Made by a program: the position numbers and the translations under genes. Below, piece by piece: positions 36,101 through 48,512 of a stretch of DNA of 64,000 nucleotides; position 1 is the first letter of the stretch; every line of letters starts with the position of its first letter. The DNA is taken from assembly GCF_932526225.1 (NCBI RefSeq), contig NC_064044.1, forward strand, positions 2,733,001 through 2,797,000, given 5' to 3'. A model generated the notes under the pieces. It made no database searches. It was not told the DNA's origin and worked only from the letters and a program-made list of their open reading frames with translations. This DNA comes from Nematostella vectensis (taxonomy: Eukaryota > Cnidaria > Anthozoa > Actiniaria > Edwardsiidae).

Positions 36101-39100
36101 TATTCATCACTCCTTGTTCATACAAAATATATGGGATGAATTGCCAATTCAACACCACTAATACTTAAAGATGGTCGATCTCGCGCATTACCGAGTCAAA
36201 AAGCACCCTTCGTCATCGGATAATTCAAGCGAGCAATTCATCTACTGTCAACCAAATATCGCGAATACTTATCAGACATTAATCGTGGGTGGTTATCTTG
36301 AGGTTTTTTTTTTGCGAGCAGACCGTTTGACTTTCCGATGCAATAACCACAAAGGAGTGGTTAATAGACATTATTTAAACGTTTTGAAGGAGTTGCTGGA
36401 AACATCGCTGTGATTACCAAGCTGCGCGGTGCTAATGATTTGTCTTGAGACGTTTAACGTCCTTTAAAAAAAGATATGACGTATATTCCAATGACGACAT
36501 CTGGGAAAACAAACACCCCTATTTAGGAAATCTCCATCTCATCACGTCTCTTGACGCAAACAGTCGTATCCAGTAGATTGGTGCTTTTCGCAGACAGCAT
36601 ACAGCGATAGTGATAACATAATAGAATTACGAGTTTTAATTTTCAAATCATGATTGGAAGTTTTACAGGCAAACCAGGAGGCATACACTAATGATCAATA
36701 AAATAAAAATAACAAACCATCCACGATCGAATTCAGAACAAAATTAAATCAAAATGAATGCAAGAAACCAGAGGCAAATACAATGATGATAAACATTATA
36801 TATTACAATAACAAACCGTCCAAGATCGAATTCAGAAAAAAAAATGCACCTTGTTGGTAATGCTTTGCGCGGAAATGGCGACCTGATTATCTGTCGCGCT
36901 GTTTTTGCTTACCTAAACACAATCAAATTTCTGTTAAAAAAGACAACTTTTATATATTTTTCATATATATAAGCAATTCTTGGTTCGGTAAATTGTAAAA
37001 TACGCTTCACTCTGTTCACAGGTAATAGTAATCATACTTCTGCCAAGGGCAACGAAAAAGAACCTGTGAAAACTAAATAAATTTTTCCGGTTTAAAAAGC
37101 GTCTCCACCGAAACGTAACTGATCAACTGTAATTTAGAAATACATGATTACTTATTGGATTTCGCCACAATTTTCATGGCTCTTCATGGAAGTACAAGCA
37201 ACTGAGATATACGCTTGAAACCTTTGTCATGGTGACCTTGGTCGGTGTAATGTATTTTCAAAAGTATTAATACACCAAAACTGGTTTTCGACCCTCCCCT
37301 GAAAAAGTATTTTTAATTACGAAAATTTGTCAAATTCGAATACCAGTTTTTGGTGTAATATATTTATTCTTCTGGTTCACGAACACGTAAATTTGGGCTT
37401 TTTGTATTTACTCAATTAATAGGTAACGAAAGTGTGTATTTTTCTTCTTTCCTAAACAGAGTTTTTGAGAGACATTTTGTCTATTATTCAAATAAATCTT
37501 GTTCCGCGATTGTGTATTTGTAGAATAGAACTCATTTCGAATATAATCAAAAGAGGAATATACATTTTGCTGTCATAGTGTTGCGTTGTTTTCGGTCGCG
37601 TAGGTTGTTTGCGTTGCCAATAGTCACAGAGAGGGGGAGGGGGTCGGGGGTGCTTCCCCCTCCCCTCCCCCGACAAAAAGCTGTTATGAGAATCGTCAAA
37701 TAGCAAATGACGAATAATAACCTTTTCTCAAACTTGGCTCTATATAATATAAATCCATCAAATTTAAAAACAAAAAAGTCCCCGCGGTCTCAGTAGAGTA
37801 AAATGCCGGAAAGTAAAGTGTTACAAGTGGAAGTTTTATATGGTCAATCTCATAAAAGGTCCATAGTGAAATAGACCTCAAGGAGTATGCACTCATTAAT
37901 CTTGGATTACGTCAACTGTTAACTAGTTTCGTTATTTATTTTAAGTACTTCTTGAGGAAATATTAGTAAAATGATCTTACTCAGCACGCGAGGTATCCAG
38001 CACTCGATAAACAGACAACAAAACCTTTTTCTTTACCTTTAACCAAGCAACAGATTTGCAATAGCGAGAAAGCAATTTCTGGCGAAGACATGGCCTGGTA
38101 TCTTAATTCATTTGAGGCTTATATTGTGCCGGGTTTGACGGTACATCAAAAGATAGTAATATCCGCATTGAGAGACCATTCAATTTGGAAATTGATCATT
38201 GGCGGCTTCTCTTTTTGATCACGCAGTTTCATTTTTTTTTTACAACTGCACGAGGCCGTTTATAATTTATAAATTATAAACGTAGCAGCACAATATTCGC
38301 TGATATATTCAATTTTTCTAATCCAGCTGTTAAGATCCGGTATTTTTTCTTTCTTTTGCTCTTGTACTGTTGGATCCGTGTCTCATAATCAGGATTTCGT
38401 AATTTCGGGAATCGTGAAATCGGGCAATTATTTAAATGGAGATTGTTAAATCGAGGTATCGTTAAATCAATGATTCATATTAAATCGTAATATTGTTATA
38501 TATCGTTGATCACTAAACCTTTTCTCATATCGGTTGTCGTAAAATCGTAGTATTGTAATATCGCTTGTCGTAAAATCGTGCTATTGTTATATCGGTAATC
38601 GTAAAATCGTGCCATTATTATATCGGTGATCGTAAAATCCGGATATTGCATTATCGGGAATCGTGAAATTGTGGTATTGTAATATCAATGGTCGTTAATC
38701 GGTAATTGCAATATCGGTGGTCGTTAATCGGTAATTGTATATCGGTGGTCGTTAATCGGTAATTGTAATATCGGTGTTCGTAATTTTTATTTATACAACG
38801 ACACTCGTAAATCGCGCGCTCTGGTTTGTCGAGGCACCCTGTGTTATTTGGGAAGAATAGAATCAAAAAGGCCAAACTGTCGCGATCTCGTACCAGAACA
38901 ATGAATACAATATTTGAGGACACACGCACGCTTGGCATCATCATGTGCGCGCGCTCCCAAAACTAGATAGTAACGTAAAAAAATCATAATTTAATTGTTG
39001 TATAAGACAAATAGATCTCCATGTTTTGTCCTCCAGAAGACGTCACAGCGTGTCATGAACAACTGTCATGTAACTCGACTTCATCTCGTTGCCTACTTTT

Positions 39101-42100
39101 GTTGTTAATCACACGCTGTGAAGTCATCTGTGCATCTATTAGAGGACAGACGCACTCAAAAATGAGAATGTTAAATGATAGTATGATGCATTACCAGCGC
39201 TTTACACCAGGATACCATGTTCATAGTGAGTCCCCGTAAATCTTTATCGATCCTAAAATAAAGTGTTTGTGTTTCGTGTTTATTTAATAAATGAGCTGTT
39301 CTCTGAAAATTCCTTCGCAGGACAACTTCCACCACCACCACCGCCACCACCACCACCACCCACCCTGCCAGCCATTACACTCCCGCCTCCTGAATGTGAG
39401 TGTGTTATAGAACTTAAAGGAATCACTAAGCGTCTTTAATTATTATTATTATTATTATTTTGCTTTGTATTGTTTTCGGATCTAAAACTACAAAGTTTTT
39501 ATCCTTACACATAGCTTCATCATGATCGTCTTTTCGATATTTGATAGTTTAAATTGCAACAAGGGAATTTAGATATTGGATGCAAACTTATATTCCTCGC
39601 TGGCCCTACCTGCCAGTATGACAAACGGCGCCGACACAGCCAATCTAAAGTAGAGATAGTAAAGCGGAATCAAATTAACAAAACTAATAAAAAAAAAAGT
39701 TTCAGTTCCCTTTGAAAGGCTCATACAGAGTTCTTCCAGCCCCTAAGGATAGTTTCGTGTGCGTATTTTGAAAGGCTCATACAGAGTTCTTCCAGCCCCT
39801 AAGGATAGTTTCGTGTGCGTATTTTGAAAGGAGACTGGGAAGGGAGTGGGGGTCTTTCCACGCCTATTTCCAGATTCACTGCATTTTGGGCGACACCAGT
39901 ACATGACTTAGCTGTATAATTTACCACAGGCAGTCAATTAGCGATTTGGTGCAAGGCCAGATACAAAAAGGGGGTTTTCGTCAGACAGAATCACCCAGTT
40001 TTGCAACTTTTTGTATAATATCTGTGAATGCGCCACACACACCCTCCCGCCTTAGTAGATCCAGTTTGCGCCATGTACCATGGGCAGCGTGAGATGATCG
40101 TTTGTTTTTTCCCTTTGACTCAAAGCGACTAGAAGCATGCTCGAGAGATGGGCCGATAAGTCACGCCTTGGGGAGAACCTGAAAAATCTGATAAACAGGC
40201 AACCTGATAATCACCGAATGTACACGTGCGACGAGAGATGTAACAAGACAAGCAGGGACTGGAACGACATCAGCCAGCCAAAGTGCTTCTGTGACGACAT
40301 GTGCGTCGCCTTCAAAGACTGCTGCCATGACTACGAAAAAAAGTTAGTTAAAGTATAACCATTTTACAAGCTTTTTATCTATCATTAGATACTAAAATAG
40401 AATAGCCATGCACTAACACACTGCACCACACAAGTTGTCCCTAGGGACCACCTGCACAGTGATCCATACACCTACACACTGAACCACACAAGCTGTACCT
40501 AGGGACCACCTTCACAGTGAGCAACATACGAACACACTGCACCATACAAGCATAAGGAGGGACTTGCACCAAACAAACTGCGCTAAACAAGCTGTAACTT
40601 GTGTGCCAACGTCAAACCAATGCATTTTGCTCGTATGAATCGGGCTTTAGTTGATCGTACTGATGTGTTTTTCTAGATGCGGAAGACCCAGTGTGATAGA
40701 GTCTCGAGAGAGCGTCGAGGATATCTGCACATTTCGGCGCTCACATAGTACACCTTATGGCTTCATCTTTAAGCGCACGTGTCCAAACGGGACCGCGCAC
40801 GCACTCTCTCAGCGGTGTTCTACAGTACGAGATGACGACTACATGTCGTCACTTCCGGTCATAGATGTGACGTCACGCACTCCATACCGGAACTTGTTCT
40901 GTGCTGTGTGCAGAAAGGCTGATGAAATTAGCTGGTGGCGGGCGGAAGCTGTTTGTCCAAATAGTACTATAGACTACACAAACATGAGCAAGGTACTGTA
41001 GAACCCTATACTTTTCGAAATTCAAAGTTAACTTGTGCTAATATGGATCTCTCGTCACACGAACGCAATGGTGACCTGAGTTAACTTGTGCTAGATGTTG
41101 TCTTCAAGTTTTGAATAAAAACAATAACAAAAGTGAGGCTGGCTAGTCCCCATTAATTATGAGATCATTTCGCCTTCTTAAATGTGGTCCGAGTTGTGGA
41201 AGGAGAATCGAGTTATCGAAGGTTGGAGTAAGATAATAAAAATACGGTAAAGCAAAATTCAAGGCATATTGCTAATATTAGTCCTATCAGATAAGGGCTT
41301 TTTTTAGTTTGTTGTCTTTTCGCTACTAGCCTTAAGGTTTTTTCAGTTTGTTGTCCTTTCGCTACTAGCCTTAACGTTTTTTCATTTTGTTGTCCTTTCG
41401 CTACTAGCCTTAAGGTTTTTTCAGTTTGTTGTCCTTTCGCTACTAGCCTTAAGGTTTTTTCAGTTTGTTCTCCTTTCGCTACTAGCCTTAAGGTTTTTTC
41501 AGTTTGTTGTCCTTTCGCTACTAGCCTTAACGTTTTTTCATTTTGTTGTCCTTTCGCTACTAGCCTTAAGGTTTTTTCAGTTTGTTGTCCTTTCGCTACT
41601 AGCCTTAAGGTTTTTTCAGTTTGTTCTCCTTTCGCTACTAGCCTTAAGGTTTTTTCAGTTTGTTGTCCTTTCGCTACTAGCCTTAAGGTTTTTTCAGTTT
41701 GTTGTCCTTTCGCTACTAGCCTTAAGGTTTTTTCAGTTTGTTGTCCTTTCGCTACTAGCCTTAAGGTTTTTTCAGTTTGTTGTTCTTTCGCTACTAGCCT
41801 TGAGGTTTTTTCAGTTTGTTGTCCTTTCGCTACTAGCCTTAAGGTGTTTTCAGTTTGTTGTCTTTTCGCTACTAGCGCTACGGTTTTTCAGTTTGTTGTC
41901 TTTTCGCTACTAGCGCTAAGGTTTACTATCATCTTAGTACTACACGTTCTCTTCCATATTCATCAGGTTCGACATTTCATCGCATCTAACTGCACGATGA
42001 GGTACTCTCCCTCGAACGCCATAAGAGACCTGCACCCCATTTGCATCCCACCTCTGACCACACCCATTATTGGCACGCCCAGCTCTCACGTCACCGAAAA

Positions 42101-45100
42101 CGTCACTGAAATCATCAAGGAATTCTGTGATTCCTACGCGTTTCCCGTGTGCGTAATCACAAACGGGGTTCAGTACATGTATAAGAACCCTCACTGCGTA
42201 CTCCAAAGCGGCCAATTCGACTTATCTGACGTCAAAGTGGAATGCGGAATCTTCAACCCATCACTTCCGCCACTCAGCATATTCTTTGACTTCCGGTCAA
42301 CGACGAGTTACGTCATGAGCGAGCGACGCGGCTCAGGGGCCTCTGACGAGGTAACCGAGGAAACACTTAACTGCCTGAGTAACCAGGTCTACGATCCGTT
42401 TGCTGGCCGTTGTCGGGAGGTGTTTGCGGGCTCAGTGCATCCTACCACAGGTAGCCCCACCAGTGGAAGTAACTGCACATATGTTGCTCTGGATGAAAAA
42501 GAATACAAATTTCTTGAAAACGGGACTATTCTTGTGGAGGTGAGCACATAAGACTTTAGACTTCATGTAGACTTCAGCGGAATCCTATCAATAATGGTAC
42601 TATTAGGCCGTTAAAGGCTGTATATAGCTAAACCAAATATATTTGTTACAAAAGTTGCCATTTGATATTTCAGTCTTTGACTTATAAGATTGCTTACGAT
42701 ATTTGGCAGTCCAAAAACAACTATATTTTATTAATTTTGTTGCTTATTTGGCCGCATACAATGTAATGTGTCCACACATAAGTTTCATTTTAAAATTGCA
42801 GGCTTGTTTCCTTCAGTTTTTATGGCAGCCAATTTGAAAAGAACCGAAAATCACTCCTTCTTTTTATCACCACAGGAATTCGTGCTTACTCGCCCCAATC
42901 TCCCATATACCAACTAGACGAAGGACAATATAAGTTTATGTTTGGAAATTTGACAAATGTCCTAAATAGCGATTAATTGGGTGGTTTTAATGTGTTAATG
43001 CCATGATGGGCGTAGACAAAGGCTAAGAGAACCCATGCCAGGATGACTTTTGCTATTGCTTTCACTCAACACAGAAAACAAATTATACGATGAGTTTTAG
43101 AAATAAATAAAAAAATACTTTTAACCTCTTATATCAAATGCAATACTTTTACCAGATCAACCGATAGAAATACGTTTTACAGATACTCAAAATGACTGAT
43201 GGTGATATCCAATATGCGATTCAAGCAGACTTGTCAGTTACTCGTTCTGTCATTCCTAGCCGACTTGCCTGAAATTTGCTCGATCATGGAAACAAGTTTC
43301 ACGAATTATTTCAAACCTATTGAATTTCAGGCTCACCATCGTCGCTATAGCAACAGTTCATACAAGATAATAAACGGTACACTATACGTTTGCACCAATT
43401 TCACTCAAGAGTACAACGTGCTTCCCTCAGGTGCAGGAAGAGGACGAACGCACGATCTGAACGCCCTGAGCGCTCTGACTATCGCAGGTAACAACTTCTT
43501 CTGAAACACGTGATGCTTGTAACGTTTGTTCTACAAGAAATCACTAACCGTGGCGCCGAGGAATCGCGTCGAGGAAGATTAGACAGTTTGTGAAATGAGC
43601 CACTGTACATGAGTAGGGAAGTGCTACCGCGGCCACCTTGACAGTTTTGTGAAATGAGCCACCAAAAAGTAGGAATCTTAATGATTTGCATGGACGTCAC
43701 TAGCCAAACACCTTTCAGATTATTAGAGCTTAATAATTGGCTACTGCTGGGAATTAGCTTTGACTTGACAGGCACGTAGCCCGCGCCATACTATAAAATT
43801 ACTTAGATAAAGAATATCGACCACGGAGGTACTCGATCCCTCAATCCTCTGATCCGGAATAAATTTGCCGGCGAGGCGCTAATTCTGGATTAAAACAATA
43901 GCAATGTATCAATATTGACTAGCATGAACATTAGATGACGCACCCTTTGATTGGCATGTCCACCCTATGGTTGCCATCATTTTGATTGACAAGCGTTTTG
44001 ATTGACAGGCTGTGCCCTCAGCATGATATCCCTGGTCGTGCTTATCTTCTCGTACGCCGTGCTGCCCGAGCTGCGTAATCTTCCTGGTCGAGTGGTTCTC
44101 TCCCTGGCCATCACCATGCTGCTCTACCATTTGCTCTATTTCCTGGTCAACCAGTCGGACACACGTGCTCTGTGTGTCGCTGTCGCCGTGAGCCTGCACT
44201 TTGCACTGCTCAGCGCCTTCTGCTGGATGAATGTGCTCGCTTTTGATGTGCATCATACATTTACTAAGCCAGGTAAGGAGACATCAAACCAACGAATCTT
44301 TCTCCTAAACGTGCCGGGTGACGAAATGTAAGGAGAAAACAAACCAACGAACCTTTCTCCTAAACATGCCAGGTGAGGAAATTTAAGGAGAAACAAACCA
44401 ACATCATAAGTTTACTAAGCCAGGTGAGGGATTGTAAGGAGAAAACAAACCAACATCATGCGTTTACTAAGCCAGATGAGGGAATGTAAGGAGAAACAAA
44501 CCAACATCATGCGTTTACTAAGCCAGTTGAGGGAATGTAAGGAGAAAACAAACCAACATCATGCGTTTACTAAGCCAGATGAGGGAATGTAAGGAGAAAC
44601 AAACCATCATCGGTGCGTTTACTATGCCAGGTGTCTGCATGCGGTATGCATGTCTTTTGCTTTCTATTCAGCACTTACATACAGTTTTTAAGATCTATTA
44701 CCTTCACCAATTTTAGGTCAGCGCAGAACAGCGTCACGTGGTCACTGCCCCGGCACGTACGCCATATACGCAGCCTACTCATGGGGAATTCCGCTGGCCA
44801 TTGTTACTATCTCGTTCTCCGTTGATCTGTCGGGTAGTTGGCGTATTGGATACGGTAAGTATAATGATTTGAGCCTATTTACATGACCTCGGGCAGTCTT
44901 TCGACTGAGTTACAGGAAGGGCCACAAAGCCATTACTAGCACCATTATATTAAAAAAGTAATTGGGTGTGACAAGTCTCTCAGTTTGTTGGTGCGCGAAG
45001 ACAGCAAGATGGCCGAGCCCCTGCCAGATCTTAAAGCAAATGTTGTTGCCTTAGAAGTCGTTTAGTGGACGGAAAGGCAAATCAGGAACTATGTTTTTTC

Positions 45101-45852
45101 ATGAACTGGCCTTAGAAGTCGTTAAGTGGACGGAAAGGCAAATCAGTAATGATGTTTTTTCATGAACAGGCTACAAATCTGTAGAGATGTTAAATTGGAA
45201 ATTTCTCTGATGCCTCTCTGCCTTTCTGTCACTCTCCTTGTCCGTTTACTTTCCCTTCATAACCTTATTCCTACCGTGTCTCCTGTAGGGCGTGGTGAGT
45301 ACTGCTTTATCGAGAACCCCAGTGCCATGTTGTACTTGTTCCTGCTGCCCGTGGCGATAATTCTCCTGTACAACTTCATCGCGCTCTTTCATACAATGTG
45401 GCACATTAGAGCTGTCAGAAAGGTGCGTAGCCAATCAGGACGTAATCAAGTCTAGCAAGTCAACCTTTAAGTCCACTTTAACATGATACCGGTCGATTTT
45501 TTGACCGGACAAAGCGCTTTTTAGACGGAACCGTGTGAATCTTTTATCTTGTTCATACGGGCCTTGTAGGGCTAGCTGTGCGTAGGACGTAATCCTGTCG
45601 AGAGAGTCTTTAAGGCCTCTTTTACATGATACCGGTCGATTTGTAACCGCTATCAGGACAAAGCGCTGTTTAGACGGAGCCGTGTGAATGTTTAACCTTG
45701 TTTACACGGGCCTCGTACTGCTAGCTCTCTCGTTTTTCATCCAGCTAGAAGGTCCCATTAACGGAACGCGTAGCCGTGCTGGTGTCGTGTAAAATGGGCA
45801 TCGATAACAACAACAACAATGAAAACAACAACAACGACAAAGACGACGACAT

Positions 45853-45886
<34 letters not shown>

Positions 45887-47925
45887 ATCAATATTCTAAT
45901 TAACATTCTGAATAATGATAATAGTTACTGTCAAAATACTATACGCAAGTTGAAATAGACCACTAAACCTGGTGATGCGTCTCGCTTGGTATTTCTATCC
46001 TCTATCCAGATTTGATATCCTTGATATAAGTTTAATCTTGACCGCAGAATTTTATATAATCATAGTATTTAAAACAATGCGCATAGGCGCAAGCAGCATT
46101 AATCCAACCAGTATCCATCATCATCCAGATCCGTAGCAGGTCACGTGAGACTGGAGGGGAGGGAATACAGAACATTAACATTAAGAAAATCATGGGGGCA
46201 CCGTCACGCCACTACTGGTCATTTTCTTAATTTTTTTTTTCAAATATTGGAAGGGGGGCATGCCCCCAGTGCCCCACCCCCTGCTACGGCATCACCCCCC
46301 ACCCCCTGCATCGTCATCATCTCCCACCCCCTGCTACGGCATCACCCCCCACCCCCTGCATCGTCATCATCTCCCACCCCCTGCTACGGCATCACCCCCC
46401 ACCCCCTGCATCGTCATCATCTCCCACCCCCTGCATCGTCATCATCCCCCACCCCCTGCATCGTCATCATTCCCCCACTCCCTGCATCGTCATCATCCCC
46501 CACCCCCTGCATCGTCATTACCCCCCACCCCCTGCATGGTCATCATCTCCCACCCCCTGCATCGTCATCACCCCTCACCCCCTGCATCGTCATCATCTCC
46601 CACCCCCTGCATCGTCATCACCCCCCACCCCCTGCATCGTCATCATCCCCCACCCCCTGAATCGTCGTCATCCCCCATCCCCTGCATCGTCATCATCCCC
46701 CACCCCTTGCATCGTCATCATCTCCCACCCCCTGCATCGTCATCATCCCCCACCCCCTGCATCGTCATCATTCCCCCATCCCCTGCATCGTCATCACCCC
46801 CCACCCCCTGCATCGTCATCATCCCCCATCCCCTGCATCGTCATCACCCCCCACCCCCTGCATCGTCATCATCCCCCACCCCCTGCATCGTCATCATCTG
46901 CCACCCCCTGCATCGTCATCATCTCCCACCCCCTGCATCGTCATCATTTTACAGTGTCTTGTTCTTATTAACTAAATAATTATTTCGCAAAGACTGATAA
47001 CTGCTTTGCTTCTTATTTAAGAAAACTTCGAAAGCGTCCAATCAGCAACGCAAACCAAACCTTCCAATCATCTGCTTTAAGATGACGTCAGCAATGGGTA
47101 TCACGTGGGTCCTGGCGTATTTTGCTTCGACACAGGCCACCTCGTTCCTGTGGTACGCGTTCGTCATCCTCAACAGTTTACAAGGTAAGGAGACATAGCT
47201 ATGCTAGCTGTAAAGTTGCGAAAATAGGAGACTTAGTATAACGTGGCAAATCCAAGGCAAAGTAAACATGTGACGCAAGAAAGCGACATAAAAGTGAAAA
47301 CAAGCCCTATTTGACATAGAAACGTTCTGGCTTAATCGTAAGCACTGAATATGTTAATTTTATTATTATTATTTTTTTTCCGGCAAAAGCCGGAGCGAGT
47401 GAGAGTTTACCGCCCAAAAGTCACGTGATTTCTTAGTTGGCGTTGCCGTAGCAGGGGGTTGGGCACTAGTGGCACGTCCCCCACCCCCTAATATTTTAAA
47501 AAATCAAAACGAAATGACCGTTAGGGTCCCCCCGTGCTTTGTAGATGTTTCTGTATAGTCCCCCCCAATAATTCGGGGTCTGCTACGGCTCTGGTATGAC
47601 ACACAAAGAGTCTACAGAGGACTAAGCAATGGCGAGATAATGAAATAATTTTTCCACAGGGTTCCTGATTCTCCTGTCCTACGTGTTAAACAGGCGCGTA
47701 CTCTCAATGTACCGCGAAACGCTACAGAGCATGCGCAAAACCAGTACTCAAGGTACCAGGAGCACCACCCCCGGACGGGACAATTCGCTAGCCGTGGCGT
47801 CCACTACTGAGGGGGGTAGGGAGAGGCTGAGATCTGATACAATCGACATACCCGCCGGGCGGGAGAGAAAGCTCACCGAATCGAGCATAATTCCTGATAA
47901 ACCAGACATTGTAACACAAATGTGA
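33199..47925 (+). CDS. Somatomedin-B-domain, Methuselah/family-B-like seven-transmembrane receptor
   Basis: Eleven predicted exons: 33199-33277, 39321-39395, 40126-40342, 40677-40992, 41967-42539, 43331-43487, 44009-44272, 44717-44854, 45289-45422, 47022-47184 and 47660-47925. All borders are GT-AG with matching phases, giving 793 aa. Order: signal peptide (1-27), a run of ten prolines in exon 2, a somatomedin B domain with eight cysteines across the exon 3/4 junction (YTCDERC, KCFCDDMC, DCCHDY, KC), a Cys-rich ectodomain with sequons, the pre-TM segment YKIINGTLYVCTNF, then seven helices from exon 6 on (TM4 SWGIPLAIV, TM6 MGITWVLAYF). No GPS autocleavage motif precedes TM1, which favours a Methuselah-like receptor over a GAIN adhesion GPCR. 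The Ser/Thr-rich tail is about 75 aa. Exon 1 lies 6 kb upstream and is the least certain. The ligand is unknown. Confidence 0.8.
33751..34104. repeat. Tandem duplication of a coding-like segment in SMB-GPCR intron 1
   Basis: Two copies of about 120 bp, 33751-33870 and 33981-34104, share gataatataatccaaacagc-type sequence and gagttgctccgacatatcac. The second lies in an 84-codon open frame (33905-34159) with an amphipathic, non-repetitive composition (ETLADDKRKIFTQDNIIQTA). The first has an in-frame stop (tgtgtagaa). It might be a gene fragment or pseudo-exon; I do not recognise a family. Confidence 0.5.
35280..35400. mobile_element. Half-copy of the GGCGTAGCCAGG MITE family
   Basis: Begins cagcggcgtagccagga and continues with the internal aaggcattttctcctgtattt sequence found in reverse complement in the full element at 48938-49084. 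The right end is lost into a poly-G run. Confidence 0.6.
37268..37360. mobile_element. Diverged second copy of the caccaaaaactgg hairpin element
   Basis: Left tacaccaaaactggttttcg and right gaataccagtttttggtgta pair as inverted ends. The same flanking text (tttattcttctg.ttcacgaacacg) follows both this copy and the one at 13488-13614, so the repeat unit extends beyond the hairpin. Confidence 0.6.
38360..38785. repeat. Degenerate tandem repeat, tatcggtggtcgttaatcgg type
   Basis: About 14 copies of a 25-30 bp unit alternating TATCG and GTAAAATCG/GTTAATCG modules; the right third (38690-38785) is more regular than the left. Non-coding. Confidence 0.7.
39711..39828. repeat. Exact 57-bp tandem duplication
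   Basis: tgaaaggctcatacagagtt through gtgtgcgtatttt occurs twice in direct succession with no visible difference, so it is recent. It lies in SMB-GPCR intron 2. Confidence 0.9.
40405..40550. repeat. Two-copy tandem duplication of about 70 bp in SMB-GPCR intron 3
   Basis: Two diverged copies share accacacaag, gtccctagggaccacct or its variant, and cacagtga. No other feature. Confidence 0.7.
41296..41925 (+). repeat. 39-bp minisatellite with acceptor-like motifs in SMB-GPCR intron 4
   Basis: About 16 copies of a unit reading ggttttttcagtttgttgtc then ctttcgctactagccttaa. Each unit carries a branch-point-like CTACTAG and, after it, TTTTTTCAG, a textbook 3' splice-site string. Variants (cag/cat, gtcc/ctcc, aag/aac) show a four-unit higher-order pattern that occurs twice between about 41335 and 41645. 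The true exon 5 acceptor (catattcatcag) is 41 bp past the array. Confidence 0.92.
44262..44640 (+). repeat. Minisatellite amplifying the exon 7 splice donor
   Basis: About six copies of a 55-60 bp unit containing tttactaagccaggtgaggg followed by taaggagaaaacaaaccaac. The first copy is the real exon 7/intron 7 border (actaagccag|gtaagg). Downstream copies keep or lose the GT: gccaggtgagg is retained at about 44420, while gccagatgagg and gccagttgagg have lost or moved it. Confidence 0.85.
45049..45170. repeat. Two-copy tandem duplication of about 61 bp in SMB-GPCR intron 8
   Basis: ccttagaagtcgtttagtgg ... tttttcatgaac occurs twice with two or three differences. Confidence 0.85.
45470..45745. 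repeat. Diverged tandem duplication of about 140 bp in SMB-GPCR intron 9
   Basis: Both copies contain catgataccggtcgattt, ggacaaagcgct, tttagacgga and gggcct.gta..gctagct in the same order. Non-coding. Confidence 0.7.
45800..45890. repeat. (AAC)n and (GAT)n microsatellites
   Basis: aacaacaacaacaat followed by gatgatgatgatgat. They create an Asn/Asp-rich open frame that is treated as spurious. Confidence 0.9.
46255..46950. repeat. C-rich 27-bp minisatellite in SMB-GPCR intron 9
   Basis: About 25 copies of caccccctgcatcgtcatca plus ccccc/tccc variants. Two plus-strand frames stay open through it as His/Pro/Ser repeats; these are repeat by-products inside an intron. Confidence 0.93.
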
Positions 47926-48054
47926 AAAGGATACTTTTTCATTTATTTAATTTAGACCGCCCGGGATTGGGGTCTGTTATCTTTAAGTTCATGAGTCATT
48001 TCAAACAGAAGAAAATAGCTCATTATAAGATCATTATAATGTGTATATAACCTG

Positions 48055-48512
48055 CACCAGCCTCCCTACCCTCCCTGCCCTCCCTACCCTCCCTACCCTC
48101 CCTACCTTCCCTACCCTCCCTACCCTCCCTACCCTCCCTACCCTCCCTACCCTCCCTACCTTCCCTACCCTCCCTACCCTCCCTACCTTCCCTACCCTCC
48201 CTACCCTCCCTACCCTCCCTACCCTCCCTACCCTCCCTACCCTCCCTACCCTCCCTACCCTCCCCGCCCTCCCTACCTTCCCTACCCTCCCTACCCTCCC
48301 TGCCCTCCCTACCCTCCCTGCCCTCCCTACCCTCCCTACCCTCCCTACCCTCCCTACCCTCCCTACCCTCCCTACCCTCCCTACCTTCCCTACCCTCCCT
48401 ACCCTCCCTACCCTCCCTACCTTCCCCGCCCTCCCTACCTTCCCTACCCTCCCTACCCTCCCTGCCCTCCCTACCCTCCCTGCCCTCCCTGCCCTCCCTA
48501 CCCTCCCTGCAG
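48055..48512. repeat. (CCCTCCCTA)n minisatellite
   Basis: About 50 copies of a 9 bp unit ccctcccta with ccttcccta and ccctgccct variants, in the intergenic region between the two right-hand GPCR genes. The open frame (LPT repeat) is not considered a gene. Confidence 0.95.

Larger units (their letters stand above)
34160..39320. other. Rest of the large first intron of the SMB-GPCR
   Basis: AT-rich, with scattered mobile-element remains (35280-35400, 37268-37360), a degenerate repeat at 38360-38785 and a small direct repeat (aacaaaccatcca/aacaaaccgtcca ... gatcgaattcagaa at about 36712 and 36811). An 80-codon ATG frame at 36171-36413 has no recognisable family. Confidence 0.45.

Noticed and set aside
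36171-36413. 80-codon ATG frame (MVDLAHYRVKK...)
   Set aside because: No homology recognised, lies inside a large intron, and is of a length expected by chance in this much sequence.
43199-43330. Longer version of SMB-GPCR exon 6 starting at 43199
   Set aside because: An in-frame stop lies just upstream and no good acceptor keeps phase 0. The acceptor tgaatttcag at 43321-43330 fits both phase and the pre-TM sequence.
46145-46979. Two long Pro/His/Ser plus-strand frames
   Set aside because: They are the 27-bp minisatellite inside intron 9 of the SMB-GPCR, between exons encoding TM5 and TM6.
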